A stretch of 64,000 nt of DNA from Datura wrightii (GCA_035772735.1 JASDFA010000016.1:142736501-142800500); one strand, 5' to 3'. Positions 32,250 through 44,082 are shown, numbered from the stretch's first letter. The notes: generated by a model not told the origin, from the sequence alone. Translations and numbers: made by a program.

Positions 32250-32698
32250 TGATGTGCTGTGAGTTTACAACTCTTTCAATGCTTAAAACTGAGAAAATAG
32301 CATGGACTTAGGTATGTTTATACAGACATGAGGTGTTTTTACTTTGTTTTCAAGAAAAATAGGTGTTGGAGAAAAAATGTGCAAAAGATGCAAATGCAAA
32401 AAATCAACAAAGTACTTATCTTAGTATGAGCTGTACCTAGATTGTATGAGTTTTATACCTAGCAACCTATATGCCTTGCAGATCCCTGATGTGCTATGAG
32501 TTTACAACACTTTCAATGCTTAAAACTGAGCAAATAACATAGATTTATGAATGTTATATACAAATATGAGGTGTTTTTACTTTGTTTTCAGGGAAAATAG
32601 GTGTTGGAGTAAAAATGTGCAAAAGATGCAAAAAAGTGCAGAAAATCAGCCAAGTTCTTATCTCAGTATGAGCCATACCTAGATTGTACGAGCTGTAC
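32226..32698. repeat. 237-bp tandem duplication across the J insertion point
   Basis: Two units, at 32226 and 32463, each begin with the gag-derived flank CAACCTATATGCCTTGCAGA, then the LTR start. The flank is identical in both; the LTR parts differ at many sites. Confidence 0.9.
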
Positions 32699-32877
32699 TA
32701 AGACTAGTGGAAAATCTTAGAAGGCTAGAACAATGCAAAGCCAATGTACGACTCTCAGTACGGATCGTACCTTCAAGGTATGACTCATACTACAGACCTG
32801 GGAAAAATTATAGAGGAATTTTTCTTACGTTCTTTTTCTCAAATTTGGAATTTTAACTATTTTTCTCCATAGGTACA

Positions 32878-33242
32878 ATGACTCAAAAGAGGAAGGCATC
32901 CAGAGAAACTGCTCGGAGGGCATTGATAGATGAAACCTTCAAATCTAAACATGCTCGCAACATGCCTAGTGGTTCGTTACATGAATATAGGGTTGATACA
33001 TCTAACATCGATAGGACCCGATCCACTAGGGAAAAAGCTAAAGCCCAGGCCAAGGCAACCACTACCATATCTGACGATGCTCCCCAATCTCAGGAGGGAG
33101 CTGAGGAAAGAGTCTAAGAGTCTAGTAGTGGCTCTAATGATGATGAGGGGTCAGAGGAGGCCCAATTCGGTGATAGAGATAGTGAGTCCAGATATAAGGA
33201 TGAGAAAGCCAGTGTTGAGAAAGAGCAGACTCTACCTAAGGC
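32878..33242 (+). pseudogene. ORF3 N-terminal fragment in J
   Basis: ATG 32878-32880 begins MTQKRKASRETARRALIDET. SGSLHEYRVDTSNIDRTRST and the Ala/Gln-rich APQSQEGAEE match the start of ORF3 in H (SGSLEDYQVDTTDIDGTRST). The frame ends at TAA 33115-33117; related acidic sequence continues to about 33242. Directly upstream is TTTTTCTCCATAG-GTACA, a good 3' splice site, as in H and B. Confidence 0.8.
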
Positions 33243-33412
33243 CTTGTCGGTCGGGTGTTGTATTTACAGCCACTATAAAGCCCGTTGTTTTCTTGATTCT
33301 AGAGTTAGAGTCAGCCCTACACCATAAGTGGTTAGGCTCAGTCAGCTCAGCAGTTCAGGTACTAGTAGAGCACCAGGTGTTAGTCATGCCTCCCAAGGTG
33401 AGGCGTGATAGC
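33243..33412 (+). repeat. A-type LTR end inside J
   Basis: It matches the reverse complement of about 7610-7786, for example TTGATTCTAGAGTTAG, CCCTACACCAT and CATGCCTCCCAAGGTG. Confidence 0.85.
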
Positions 33413-33453
33413 GTCACACTTTTACAGGGGTGTAATTTGAGAATTATCAAAAA

Positions 33454-33472
33454 CGGTGCCGTTATTGGGAAG
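33454..33472 (+). other. Degenerate primer binding site of J
   Basis: CGGTGCCGTTATTGGGAAG follows the LTR end ATTATCA. It resembles TGGCGCCGTTGCCGGGGAA. Confidence 0.65.
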
Positions 33473-33575
33473 AACAACTTAGGATTAGACTAATTTCTTA
33501 TGTTTAAATTTTTAGTCTTTATTGCGTCATTTACATTGTCTTTGTTTTTGACACTTATAGGTTACCACTTAGTGA

Positions 33576-33704
33576 ATGCCAATTACTCGGTGGAGCGGAG
33601 AACCTCTGTTTCCACTTGATCTTGAGCTAGAACGAACTTTGAGAAAAATGGACCGCAATGAAATCCCCAAGCAGATGCAAGCCAGATTAGCTTCCGAAGC
33701 TTAG
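33576..33704 (+). pseudogene. Gag N-terminal fragment of J
   Basis: An open frame of 42 codons from ATG 33576 to TAG 33702-33704. PLDLELERTLRKM matches LLDLELERTPRKM at the start of gag in G. The rest of gag is missing; the sequence turns to Tekay LTR at about 33816. Confidence 0.75.
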
Positions 33705-33815
33705 TAGGTTGAGTTAGCTCGGCCAGCCGCAAGGGGTAGAGGATTCTCATGAGGAGGTAGTTAATGTTGGCCATCAGGGAAAGGGTAGCAGAGGCCATGG
33801 AATAGTCGTAAGAGA

Positions 33816-34407
33816 AAGGCTTTATTAAACATGACTTGAGCTAAAGTATATAATCATAACCATACATAAATCATGAGGAACAGTGTGAGATTCTTATAAC
33901 TGACATACCACATATGAGCACACATGGAGCTAGACTTGTAAACCCCTAGTCGGGAGGGTGTTTGTACCTTGCCAAGGGTAGAACCATGAAAAGAGGAGTG
34001 ATATCACAGCAGAGGGATATTTTTTAGCAACATCCTTAGCCCCTAATTTCCCATTCATACTTGTCCAGCTAGCATTGCTGAGTCCTCATCCTTTGAGGAT
34101 ATTCAGTATCCATAGTTGTTATATCTCCCTTAAGTTTAAGACTTCTCGAGTTAGTTGGGGTGTTCCATCAACCCATCAGATATGTTATAGGCTTTCAAAC
34201 TTTGTGTAGTAATCAGCTTGTCATGTATGATGTAAATTCAAGTTTTGATGTTGTGTTATGTTTAGACTTCCGCTATATTTATTATGATAAGTCTTCCGCT
34301 ATTATTGATTGGGTTAGATGTATGTTAATGCCATGGGTCGACTTGGAGTCTCTCGGGGCTCCTTGTCCCGTGTCTCGATCTAGGCCTAGTTCGGGTCGTG
34401 ACAAACA
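33816..34407 (+). repeat. Partial 5' LTR of D with an inverted segment
   Basis: 34013-34407 follows 41255-41640 in direct order (AGCATCCTTAGCCCCTA, CTCGGGGCTCCTT). 33816-34012 matches 40850-41040 in inverted order (TAGTCGGGAGGGTGT against ACCCTCCTGACTAG). The interval corresponding to about 41041-41254 is missing. Confidence 0.85.
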
Positions 34408-34418
34408 TAATATCAGAG
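34408..34418 (+). other. Degenerate iMet primer site of D
   Basis: TAATATCAGAG follows the LTR end GACAAACA. It has one change from TGGTATCAGAG. Confidence 0.65.
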
Positions 34419-34613
34419 AAATATGTTTTGGAGTATCCTAAGGTGTCTGAAAGCCGAGTTAAGTAGATTATTTTTCATGGGTGTGAACCACGCAACACAT
34501 ATGAAGAAGAGGCTATGAGACGTTTAGGAAATGTTTCCTTTTTTCATGATCTATGTCATGCGGTGAAATGTCTATCTATCCTTCTAACTTGTGCTATTCG
34601 TGATTGCAGAATC

Positions 34614-35706
34614 ATGCCTCACCGCAGAGTTAACGATAGAAGAAATGGAAATGGAAATGTCCACGAGGATGGAAATGGAGATGGCCACCAACAGGCCCCA
34701 CCAGCCCATGAGCACCATGCACCAGAGCTGGTTTCCCACTCTGAATTCAGGCAACCATTCAGATGTTAGCACAGACCTTGACCGCCCAGGTCAACCAGTA
34801 GGCAGTAGTGCATGTCCCACAAAATGAGAATGCGGCGACATTGAGGGTTAGAGACTTTCTGAGGATGAACCCTCCGAGTCCCTTGGATCGAAGGTGGATG
34901 AGGATCCACATGAATTCAATGAGATTCTGAAGATCACCTAGATTATGGGGGTGACTGGAGGGGAGTGTTCCAATTTGGCCACATATCAGTTAAAGGGGGT
35001 CACACACATTTGGTTCAAATAGCGGAAGGATAGTAGGGCTATCGGATCAGGCCCTATAAGTTGGAATGAGTTTCATGCCGCTTTTCTTGATTGGTTGTTC
35101 CCTCGAGAGATGAGGGAGCTAAAAGCAGTCGAGTTTGTGAATATTAAGCAAGGAAAGATGACGGTTCAGGAGTATGACTTGGAGTTCACATGTTTGTCCA
35201 GGTATGCACTTGAGTTGGTGGTGGATCAGAGGGCCCGTGTGAGCAGGTTCGTACATGGGATAGTAGACAACTTGGTTAGGGATTGCCGGACAGGATGCTT
35301 CTCCAGGAATTTGCTCGAATAGTCCTGTACACCCAATAGATAAAGGCAGTACAGATGAATGAGCGGGAGAGAGAGGCCAAGAGGGCCAGGACTAATAGCA
35401 TCGGACTCTCCTAGCCATGGCCTAGTGGGCACCATCAGTAGTTCCACTAGAGATCTTTAGCCCCAGCACCATCATCAACTAGTTTCCTGTCCCGACCCAA
35501 ACGTGATCAGAGGGGTAGAGCGTCAGGCTCGAGGGCTAGGCGAGCACTTCAGGAGATCGCCCTTTTCCAGCCTGTGCGAAGTATGGCAGAACCACCCAGG
35601 GAGGTGTTTAGTTGGTTTAGACCCTTATTTCGGGTGTGGCAAACCCGGACACAAGCTCACAGATTACCCTTCATCAAGATCAGGCGATGGTGGAGCCCGT
35701 AGCTAG
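34614..35706 (+). pseudogene. Gag of element D
   Basis: It starts at ATG 34614 with MPHRRVNDRRNGNGNVHEDG. Later pieces are 35095-35322 (REMRELKAVEFVNIKQGKMTV, SRFVHGIVDNLVRDC) and a knuckle near 35630-35672 that reads YFGCGKPGHKLTDY. There the first and last Cys of CX2CX4HX4C have become Tyr, so zinc binding is lost. Several stops and frameshifts are present. Confidence 0.83.
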
Positions 35707-35831
35707 CCACTAATTCAGCAGCTCCAGCGGCACATTCCTTCCAGCATGGTGCTTCTACTAGTGCAGGTGGCAGATAATACCAAAATAGATTCTATGCCTA
35801 GCATCCCGCCAGGAGTAGGAGACTTCACTAG

Positions 35832-36201
35832 ATGTGGTTACTAGTATGTTACAACTATTCCATCTTGATGAAATATGCTTTTCTAGATCCAGGGGCTACC
35901 TTATCTTATGTGACTTCTTATATGGCTAGTAGTTTCGGAGTCAGTCCCGAAATCATGTCAGAACCCATCTCATTCTCTACTCCAGTGGGTGATTCAGTTG
36001 TAGCTAAACGGGTGTATAGAAATTGCCCAGTCAGAGTCCTACAGAAAGTCACCTCAGCAGATCTAGTAGAGTTAGCCATGACTGACTTTGATATTATCTA
36101 CGGCATGGATTGGTTATTTACATGCTATGCCTTACCTAATTATAGAACCCGTGCGGTAGAATTTCAATTTTTCAACCTTAAAATGGAAGGATAGTTCAGC
36201 T
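35832..36201 (+). pseudogene. Protease of element D
   Basis: An open frame with the active-site region FLDPGATLSYVTSYMASSFG (DPGA where DSGA or DTGA is usual). STPVGDSVVAKRVYRNCPV follows, then DFDIIYGMDWLFTCYA, which closes the protease domain. The frame stops at TAG 36192-36194 just before the linker. Confidence 0.83.
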
Positions 36202-37225
36202 GTGCTAGTAGGCCATTTCATTTTCTACCTTAAGCCCAGAAAGATAATCTCCAAGGGATGCGTGTACCATCTAGTTAGTGTTAAGGATGGTATGTTCGAG
36301 ACCCCAACTATCCAGTCCGTTCCAGTAGTATTTGAGTATCCAGATGTCTTCCCACATGATTTACTAGGAATCCCTCCTGAGCGGGAGAATGATTTTGGTA
36401 CTGACCTTCTTCCCCAAACACAACCTATATCTATTCCTCGTTACATAATGTCCCCAGCAGAGTCAAAGGAGTTGAAGGAGCAGTTGAAGGACCTGTTAGA
36501 TAAGTGTTTCATCAGACCAATCAAACCCCCAAGGGGTGCACCACTTCTCTTTGTCCGAAAGAAAGATGGTTCTCTTCATATGTGTATCGATTATAGGCAA
36601 TTGAAAAAGGTCACCATCAAAAATAGGTATCCACTCCCCAGAATTGATGATTTATTGACCAGCTTTAGGGTGCTAAGTACTTCTCAAAGATAGATCTCCG
36701 ATCTGGATACCATCAGCTCAGGGTTCGGAGAGTGGCATTCCGAAAACAGCCTTCAAGACTCGGTATGGTCATTATGAGTTTATAGTTATGTCTTTTGGAC
36801 TAAAGGATACTCCTGTAGTTTTTATGGATTTGATGAACATGGTTTTCAAGACATACTTGGATATGTTGGTGATTGTGTTCATAGGTGACATCTTGATATA
36901 CTCTAAGAGCGAGGAGGAGTATGCCGCTCATCTGAGGGTGGTGCTATATAATTTAAAGGATCGCCACTTATATGATAAATTCAGCAAGTGCAAGTTTCGG
37001 TTGAACTCAGTGGCATTTCTGGGCCCTGTGGTGTCAATTGAGGGTATAAGGGTGGACTCCCAGAAGATAAAAGCGGTGGAGAATTTGCCTAGACCGGTGA
37101 ATCCTTTGGATATCAGGAGTTTCCTGCTCTTAGTTGATTATTATCAGAGATTTATTGAGGGATTTTCATCTATTGCATCTCCATTGACCAAATTGACCCA
37201 AACTAAAATGAAATTCCAATGATCA
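36202..37225 (+). pseudogene. Reverse transcriptase of element D
   Basis: Linker and fingers at 36202-36693: KIISKGCVYHLVSVKDG, DLLDKCFIRPIKPP, FVRKKDGSLHMCIDYRQLKK. A frameshift falls near 36660-36700. The palm continues at 36788-37222: SFGLKDTPVVFMDLMN, then FIGDILIYS. The catalytic FIDD is FIGD at 36878-36889 (GAT to GGT), so the first catalytic Asp of the pair is lost. The thumb follows (VSIEGIRVDSQKIKAVENLP). It is non-functional. Confidence 0.87.
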
Positions 37226-37910
37226 GATACTTGTGAGAGGAGCTTCCAGGAGTTGAAGACTCGACTCACCTTCGCACCGGTGTTAACCCTATCTGAGTGT
37301 ATCAATGGGTTTGTAGTTTATTGTGATGCTTCTAGGATCAACCTTGGTTATGTATTGATGCACCATGGTAAAGTTATAACATATGCTCCCAGCCAGCTGA
37401 AGGTTCATGAAAGCCATTACCCGACCCATGATCTTGAATTGGTGGCGGTGGTAGTTTCCATGAAGATTTAGAGACACTATTTGGATGGGATCCATGTAGA
37501 TGTGTTTACGTACCACAAGATCCTACAATACATGTTTACCCTGAAGGAACTAAATCTGCGTTAAAGGAGGTGGTGTTGGATCTACTCAAGGAATATGATA
37601 TGAGTGTCCTTTATCATCTGGGCAAGGTTGACGTAGTAGCAGAGGCTCTTAGTAGGCGTTCTATGGAAAGTGTGTCCCATGTAGATGAGGGAAAGAAGGA
37701 GCTGGTGAAGGATGAGCATCGGCTTGCACGGTTGGGTATTCATTTGGTTGACTCGACTGACAGTGGTGTTATAGTTCAGAACGGGTCATAATCATCCTTG
37801 ATGACTAATGTAAAAGCTAGACAAGACAAGGATCCCATTTTGGTAAAGTTGAAGGAAGCGATTCAGAACTAGAAGGTAGAAGTCTTCTCCAAAAGGGGAG
37901 ATGATGTGCT
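37226..37910 (+). pseudogene. RNase H and connection of element D
   Basis: 37253-37471 holds GFVVYCDASRINLGYVLM and HYPTHDLELVAVVVSMKI. 37570-37791 holds LLKEYDMSVLYHLGKVDVVAEALSR. A stop after SMKI and a shift near 37550 interrupt the frame. Confidence 0.83.
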
Positions 37911-39218
37911 TCGATACTAGGGTTTCCTATGTGTTCTGGATGTGATGATTTGAGAGATTGGATATTGCATGAGGCTCATTGTTCTAGATACTCCGTACAT
38001 CCAGGTGCAACCAAGATGTACCTTGACCTACGGGAAGTCTATTGGTGAAACGACATGAAGAAGGACATATCAATGTTTGTGGCTAAGTGTCCAAATTGTC
38101 AGCAAGTGAAGGTTGAGCATGAAAGACCGAGAGGTGTGATTGAAGACATCAATATCCCTACTTGGAAGTGGAGGAGATTAATATGGACTTCATCATAGGG
38201 TTGCCTCGCACTCGTCGACAGTATGACTCTACTTGGGTAGTCATGGATTGGTTGACTGAAGCCGCTTATTTTCTACAAGTCAAAACCACTTATCAGTAAA
38301 GGATTATGCCAAACTATACATTCGAGATCTAGTTCAACTGCATGGAGTTCCCTTGTCCATCATATTAAATAGAGGTACTCAGTTTACCTCCTAGTTTTGG
38401 ATGTCGTTTCAAAAAGGGCATGGCACTCAGGTCAAGCATAGCACAATGTTTCATCCACAAATTGATGGTCTAGCGGAGCGGACTATTCAGAATCTCGAGA
38501 ACATGTTGCGAGCATGTGTGATTGACTTCAAGGGTAGTTGGGATGATTATTTGCCTCTTATTGAGTTCGCCATACAACCAAAACTACCATTCCAGCATTC
38601 AGATGTCTCTCTATTGGCAAAGGTGCAGATCGCCTATTGGTTGGTTTGAAGTCACTGAAGCTACGATGATAGCCCCATATTCAGTCCATGAGGCCATGGA
38701 GAAAGTTCATCTCATAAGGGATAGATTGAAAACATCTTAGATTCGCCAAAAATCTTATGCGGATGTGAGAAAGAGAACTTGAGTTTGAAGTTGATGATTG
38801 GGTGTTTCTAAAGGTGTCTCCCATAAAGTGAATGAGTAGGTTCAAGAAGAAAGGAAAACTCAGTTCCCGTTATGCTGGCTCGTACTGGATTGTGAAACGT
38901 GTTGTCTAGGTGGCATATGAATTGGAGTTGCCCTCAGAATTAGCTTCCGTACATCCTATTTTTCATTTAAAGAAGTGTTTGGGTGATTGAGGTCTAGTTG
39001 TTTTGGTGGAAAGTGTCGGTGTGAAAGAAAACCTTAGTTATGAAGAGGTTCCGGTGGAGATACTGGATCGGCAGGTTCACAAGCTATGGAACAAAGAAGT
39101 AGCTTCAGTTAAAGTTTTATGGAGGAATCAGCATGTTGAGGGAGCTACATGGGAAGCCCAAGCAAATATGATTGCTAAATACACACATCTATTCCCTTCC
39201 GGCTTAGTTTCAACTTGA
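37911..39218 (+). pseudogene. Integrase with chromodomain of element D
   Basis: The zinc-binding end has KCPNCQQVKVEHERP (about 38085-38125). Core pieces include FHPQIDGLAERTIQNLENML (38401-38649). The C-terminal frame 39003-39218 has LSYEEVPVEILDRQV and the chromodomain EVASVKVLWRNQHVEGATWE. It ends at TGA 39216-39218. Stops and shifts occur throughout. Confidence 0.85.
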
Positions 39219-39449
39219 GGTATCAATTTTTGCCCTAAGAATCTGTTCAGTTTAATGTTCAGCTCATGTACCTCAGATTCTTTCTTGTGAATGGATGTAT
39301 GTGTGACTTGGGAATTTAGTTCAGTCATGTAGTTCAATTCGGAGTCAATCACTCCGTTAGTTTTCAAATGTATGCTCAATATTTTAATATGATGATTGCG
39401 TTTCTCTGCTTTTATGTATGATTTTCAACATTCGAGGATGAATGTTCCC

Positions 39450-39462
39450 AAGGGGGAGATAT
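39450..39462 (+). other. Polypurine tract of D
   Basis: AAGGGGGAGATAT directly before the LTR start TGTCATACCC. Confidence 0.85.
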
Positions 39463-41640
39463 TGTCATACCCTGAAAGCCCTAATATCAGACCCGAGAGT
39501 TGAAATGAAGAAAATAGGAATTTCTACACCAGGTCACAGGACGAGTCGTGTAGTGACCCGTCAGGATGACCACGAGTCGTTAAGGGACTCATGGTAAGGA
39601 GTTGGACTTAGATGCAAAATTTGGTTTTGAGTGACCAGCGGATGTGACCAAGAGTCGTGGACAGTATCACGACTCATTAGGTCAGCCGTGGCCAAGGGTG
39701 ATTAAAATATTAAGGTGGTTGGAGCAGTGCACTTAACGGGTCCTCACCATGACTCATTGGGAACACCATGAGTCGTGCTGTCACCCATGGTGACCTCTGG
39801 TGAATTCTTGCAGTGTAGAAGACAGGAGGTGACCATGAGTCGTGGTCACCGGTAATAAATCATAGGGTGCCTCATGGTGATGACCTAGATGAGGCAACGG
39901 ATGAAGGTCATGACTCATGACCAGTGGCTATTACTCGTCCAGTCCCTTGTTGGGACTGGCAGTCTCGTTTTCTCTGCAAAATTAGTAAGGACTTTTTCAT
40001 AATTCCTATGATCCTAAGCCTAAACTAGGTTGTTTTAAGCTATGAATAGTGAGTTTTAAGAGGGATAAGTTCATTCTAAGCTATTCCTATTCATGCATGC
40101 AATTTTAGAGGTTTTGGAGAGGTGACCAAGCTTAGTTCTTCCAGTTTTCCATCAATTCTTCACTGGGAAATCAAGGGAGTTGTAGAATCTATTCTTCTCA
40201 GGTATGTATGGTTATGAATGGGTGAAATTATTCACACCCATGCCTAACTCCTCTCTAATTCATGAAATTCTATGGATAATTCTATAGGGTTTTATCCCAA
40301 TTCTTATGAAATCCTTATGATCTATCTATGGGTTAAACACTCTCATGTATAAATTCATGTTTTATGAATCATGGGTAGATTTTATAGCTATTTAGATTTA
40401 AATTTCTAGAAACTATGCCTAATTATGCATATTTCATGAAAGATCAAGTTATGATTCCATTTTAATTTTGATGTTCATTAGCCCATTATGATTTATGACT
40501 TATGATATGATTTCTCTCAAATGCTCATCATGAATTTATGAATATCATGTATATACATGTTTTACAAGTATGCGTGAACTTTATGGTTTATGAATTTATG
40601 ATTTTGGCCAACTCAGGGGCCTTATTTCATGGTTAGTTCACGTATTTCAAGCATTTTTATGATTATCATGATTTTAAACATGTATATTATCTAATGAACA
40701 CTATTTATGTTTTGGGAGTAGTATTTAACACCGAGTAGGCTCGGGGTCCAAGCATACCCCGAGTCTCAGAACAACACGCCAACTTAGCCATGATGGGAAC
40801 TCCATGATACTATCCCATTTTGGCAAAATGGGCCCTTAAATTGTGATATTACACCTCTTTTCATGGTTCTACCCTTGGCAAGGTATGAATACCCTCCTGA
40901 CTAGGGGTTTAAAGGTCGGGCTCCATGTGTGCTCATGTGGGGTATGTTAATTATAAGAATCTCCCATTGTTCCTCATGATTTATGTATGGTTATGATTAA
41001 ATACTTTGGCTCAAGTCATCTTTAATAAATCTTTTGTCTTATGATTATGATTATGAATGATTTATAAATGTTTCAAAAACATTGAACGTTATGTTGCATT
41101 ATTATATTTACATTACGATCATGTTGTCCTACTCTTATGAACTTTTATGTATTTTAACTGTCTGTTTTACTTACATTGAATACTTGGTACATTTCACGTA
41201 CTAACCGTATACTTTATGTTGTATCGTCTCATGATACGAGTCCGAGGGAACTTTCTCAGTAGCATCCTTAGCCCCTACTTTCCCACTCAGACTTGTCTAG
41301 CAAGCATTGGTGAGTCCTCATACTTCGAGGACATTCAGTATCCGTAGTTGTTATGTTTCCCTTCAGTTTCATACTTGTCAGGTTAGTTGGGGTGTTGTCC
41401 CATCAACCCATCAGTTGTGTTAGAGGCTTCCAGACTTTGTGTAGTAATCAACTAGTCAAGTATGATGTAAATTCCAGTTCTGATGTTGTGTTATGTTTAA
41501 ACTTCCCCTATATTTGTTATGATAAATATTCCGCTTTGATTGACTGGATTAGATGTTTGTTCATACCATGGGTCAATTTGGATCCTCTCGGGGCTCCTTA
41601 TCTTGTGTCTCGATCCGGGCCTACGTTAGGATCGTGACAA
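39463..41640 (+). repeat. Shared LTR between D and E
   Basis: It starts TGTCATACCCTG after the purine tract of D and ends at GATCGTGACAA. Gag of E follows within about 140 bp, so it is both 3' LTR of D and 5' LTR of E. It is clearly homologous but diverged from 57338-59560. The usual terminal ACA and the primer site are deleted at its right edge. U3 (39530-39960) is rich in CACGAGTCGT/CATGACTCAT words. Confidence 0.85.
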
Positions 41641-41776
41641 TGGGTGTGAAGCATGCCACACTTATGACGAACAGGCTATGAAACATATAGTAAATGTTCC
41701 CTTTTGTCATGATATTTGTCATGCTACGATGTCTCTGTATATTATTCTAACTCATGCTATACGCATTTGCAGAAGC

Positions 41777-42505
41777 ATGCCTCCCCTCAAAGTTAATAGA
41801 AGGAGAAACAGGAACAGAAATGGCTACAAGAATGACAATGGTGATGGCACCAGCAGGCCCCACTAGCCCATGAGAAGCACGTACCCGAGGCAGTTGCCCA
41901 TGCAGTGTTTAGGGCATCCATTCAGATGTTAGCCCAGGCCTTGACCGCCCAGGTCAATTAGCAGGCGGTAGTACATGTCCCTCAGAATAGGAATGCGGCG
42001 GCGGTAAGAGTTTGAGATTTTTTGAGGATTAACCCTCTGTTGCTTCTCTGATCGAAGGTGGACGAGGATCCACATGAGTTTATTTAGGAGGTTCTGATGA
42101 TCACCCAGATTATGGGGATGACTGGGGAGAAGTGCGCCAATTTAGCCTCATACCAGTTGAAAGGGGTTGGGCATATTTGTTCAAGCAATGAAAGGATAGT
42201 AGGGAAGTTAGAGAAGGCCCTATTAGTTGGGATGAGTTTAATGCTGCTTTTATTGATCGGTTCTTCCCTTTGGAAATGAGGGAGATCAAAGAAGCAGAGT
42301 TTGGGAATCTAAAGCAAGGGAAGATGATAGTTTAGAAGTATGCCTTGGAGTTCACCGTTCTGTCCAAGTATGCAGTTGAGATGGTGGCAGATCAAAGAGC
42401 TTGAGTGAGTAGGTTTGTACATGGGATAGCAGACTACTTAGTCAAGAATTGCCGGACCTCAATGCTTCTTCAAGACATTGACTTTGCACGGATAGTAATG
42501 TACAC
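41777..42505 (+). pseudogene. Gag of element E, first part
   Basis: It starts at ATG 41777 with MPPLKVNRRRNRNRNGYKND, like gag of D. The sequence then matches D gag base for base in style (GTGGACGAGGATCCACATGA, ATGGGATAGCAGACTA) but is broken by stops and shifts. It is interrupted at 42505 by H. The second part resumes at 53203. Confidence 0.82.
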
Positions 42506-44082
42506 TGATAAAGCTCAAACAAAACTTCCAACTGAAGTATGAATCGGATGTTTTCAATAAAGAACACAAATTTATAGGTTGGGGTAGATGAACTTGTATG
42601 GCAATTACTTCACAATGGGGGAATTCTAATAAAAATCAATAATAAAAATCAGCAGCAGTCAAGATTATATTTGTGAATCAATAATTAAAGGATAGCTATG
42701 TTTTGTGTTCCCCATGGGTTCATAACAACTTTGGGTATACACTCCTGATCTTTACCAGTAGTTACTTACAGAACTGATAAATTAGGTTCATTAAAATGAT
42801 TGACCAATCCCTATTGAATGACTATCCTCAATCACTCGACCAAGTCTCATGAGTTTTGCAAACTAATTGTTATCACTAAGTTCATGATATAACTAACCTG
42901 CAACCACAACTCAAGTTAATACAATGATCATCAAGATCAAGGCTCTGTTGTAATTCTCTTTTCCTAATCTCTACCTCTTCGACCAAAGCAAGTAAAGAAT
43001 TCAGGAACTTCCTAACTTTGTACACCGCTAAGTATCATTAAAGATGAAGAGAATGCAATATAAGTAATTAGTATTGGTTTTAGACTCATTTTGTGCAACC
43101 CTAAGTAGTTAATCCACCATGGTTACCACAACTTTAGCTATGGACGTTTTAGCCTCTCATAGTTTCAAGGTTGTGATTTGTGTTCATTATTGAAAACATA
43201 AAAAAATACTTACAAATATGATTGAGAAAAATAATTCCTTCAATTAAACCACGAAATGTTGAATAACAAGTAGCAACAACAAGATGAATTCAACAAAAGG
43301 TTGATCACAAGGTTGAACCAACTCAATTCTCTCTTCCAACAATGTAAAATTGCTTTACTATAATGTTTTCCTACTAGAATTAAGTCTATTCGTCATCCTA
43401 TATGAAAAATAAAACATAAAAAGTATTTATAGAGACACAAGAATCTTTTTTCTAAACTAACAAGACTGCTTTCCATATCTGTAGCCGACCTCATCACGGG
43501 TCCACCTACGACTCGTAGGGGCTTGTCACAGATCGTGACATCAACTCGTGGCTTAGAGTGTTGGCTGAACTTTTGCTAAGTGTTGGGCCAAGGTATGTTT
43601 CCTACCAACATGCTACGACTCGGACTTGCACCCGTGGCTTGATCCTGGTCTTTTGAACTTTTTCTGAACTTCACCATGACCGGTATGGTACTACTCGTAC
43701 CTTCATCTCATGGGTCATACGGTGCTCTCATACTGAGAATCAGCCTCCTGTGCAATTCTTCTGTTTTCAGCATGAGTCGTTTACCACGACTCATACCACC
43801 ATAGTACGATCCGTGACAAGTCTCATAAGTTCAGTCTTCCAGGTTAAGTTTTCAGGTTCTTATCAGGGCCTTCAGTACGACTCGTAGGTCCATCCTACAG
43901 ATCGTACTATGGAATGCACTTTTTAACCTTTTTTTCATGCCTTTCTTTTGCAATTTATTGTTCCAACACCCATTTATCCTGAAATCAAAGGGAAAGTGCC
44001 TCATATCCACATAAATACACCTAAGTCCATGCTATTTTCTATGGTTTGAGTGTAAATAGTGTTGTAATTCCACAGCACATCA
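42506..44082 (-). repeat. 3' LTR of H
   Basis: On the minus strand it starts TGATGTGCTGTGG (44082) and ends at CTTTATCA (42506). It aligns along its length with 51589-53202. Confidence 0.93.
43424..43431 (-). promoter_or_regulatory. TATA box in the 3' LTR of H
   Basis: TATAAATA on the minus strand. A GTAAGT donor-like site follows 218 nt downstream (43213). Confidence 0.6.

Larger units (their letters stand above)
32250..33815 (+). mobile_element. Mosaic element J
   Basis: Reading plus: a duplicated H-type LTR start (TGATGTGCTG at 32250 and 32487), the end of the ORF3 intron and ORF3 N-terminus (32878-33242), a 170-bp piece of A-type LTR end (33243-33412), an H-type LTR end (to CA at 33449), primer site, and the gag start. 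This order exists in no single parent. It ends at about 33815, where an inverted Tekay LTR piece begins. Confidence 0.7.
33816..41640 (+). mobile_element. Element D: Tekay/Del-type retrotransposon
   Basis: Order: rearranged 5' LTR, primer-site remnant, gag, protease, RT, RNase H, integrase with chromodomain, purine tract, and LTR at 39463-41640. It is the same family as C. The right LTR also serves as the left LTR of E. All frames are broken. Confidence 0.88.
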
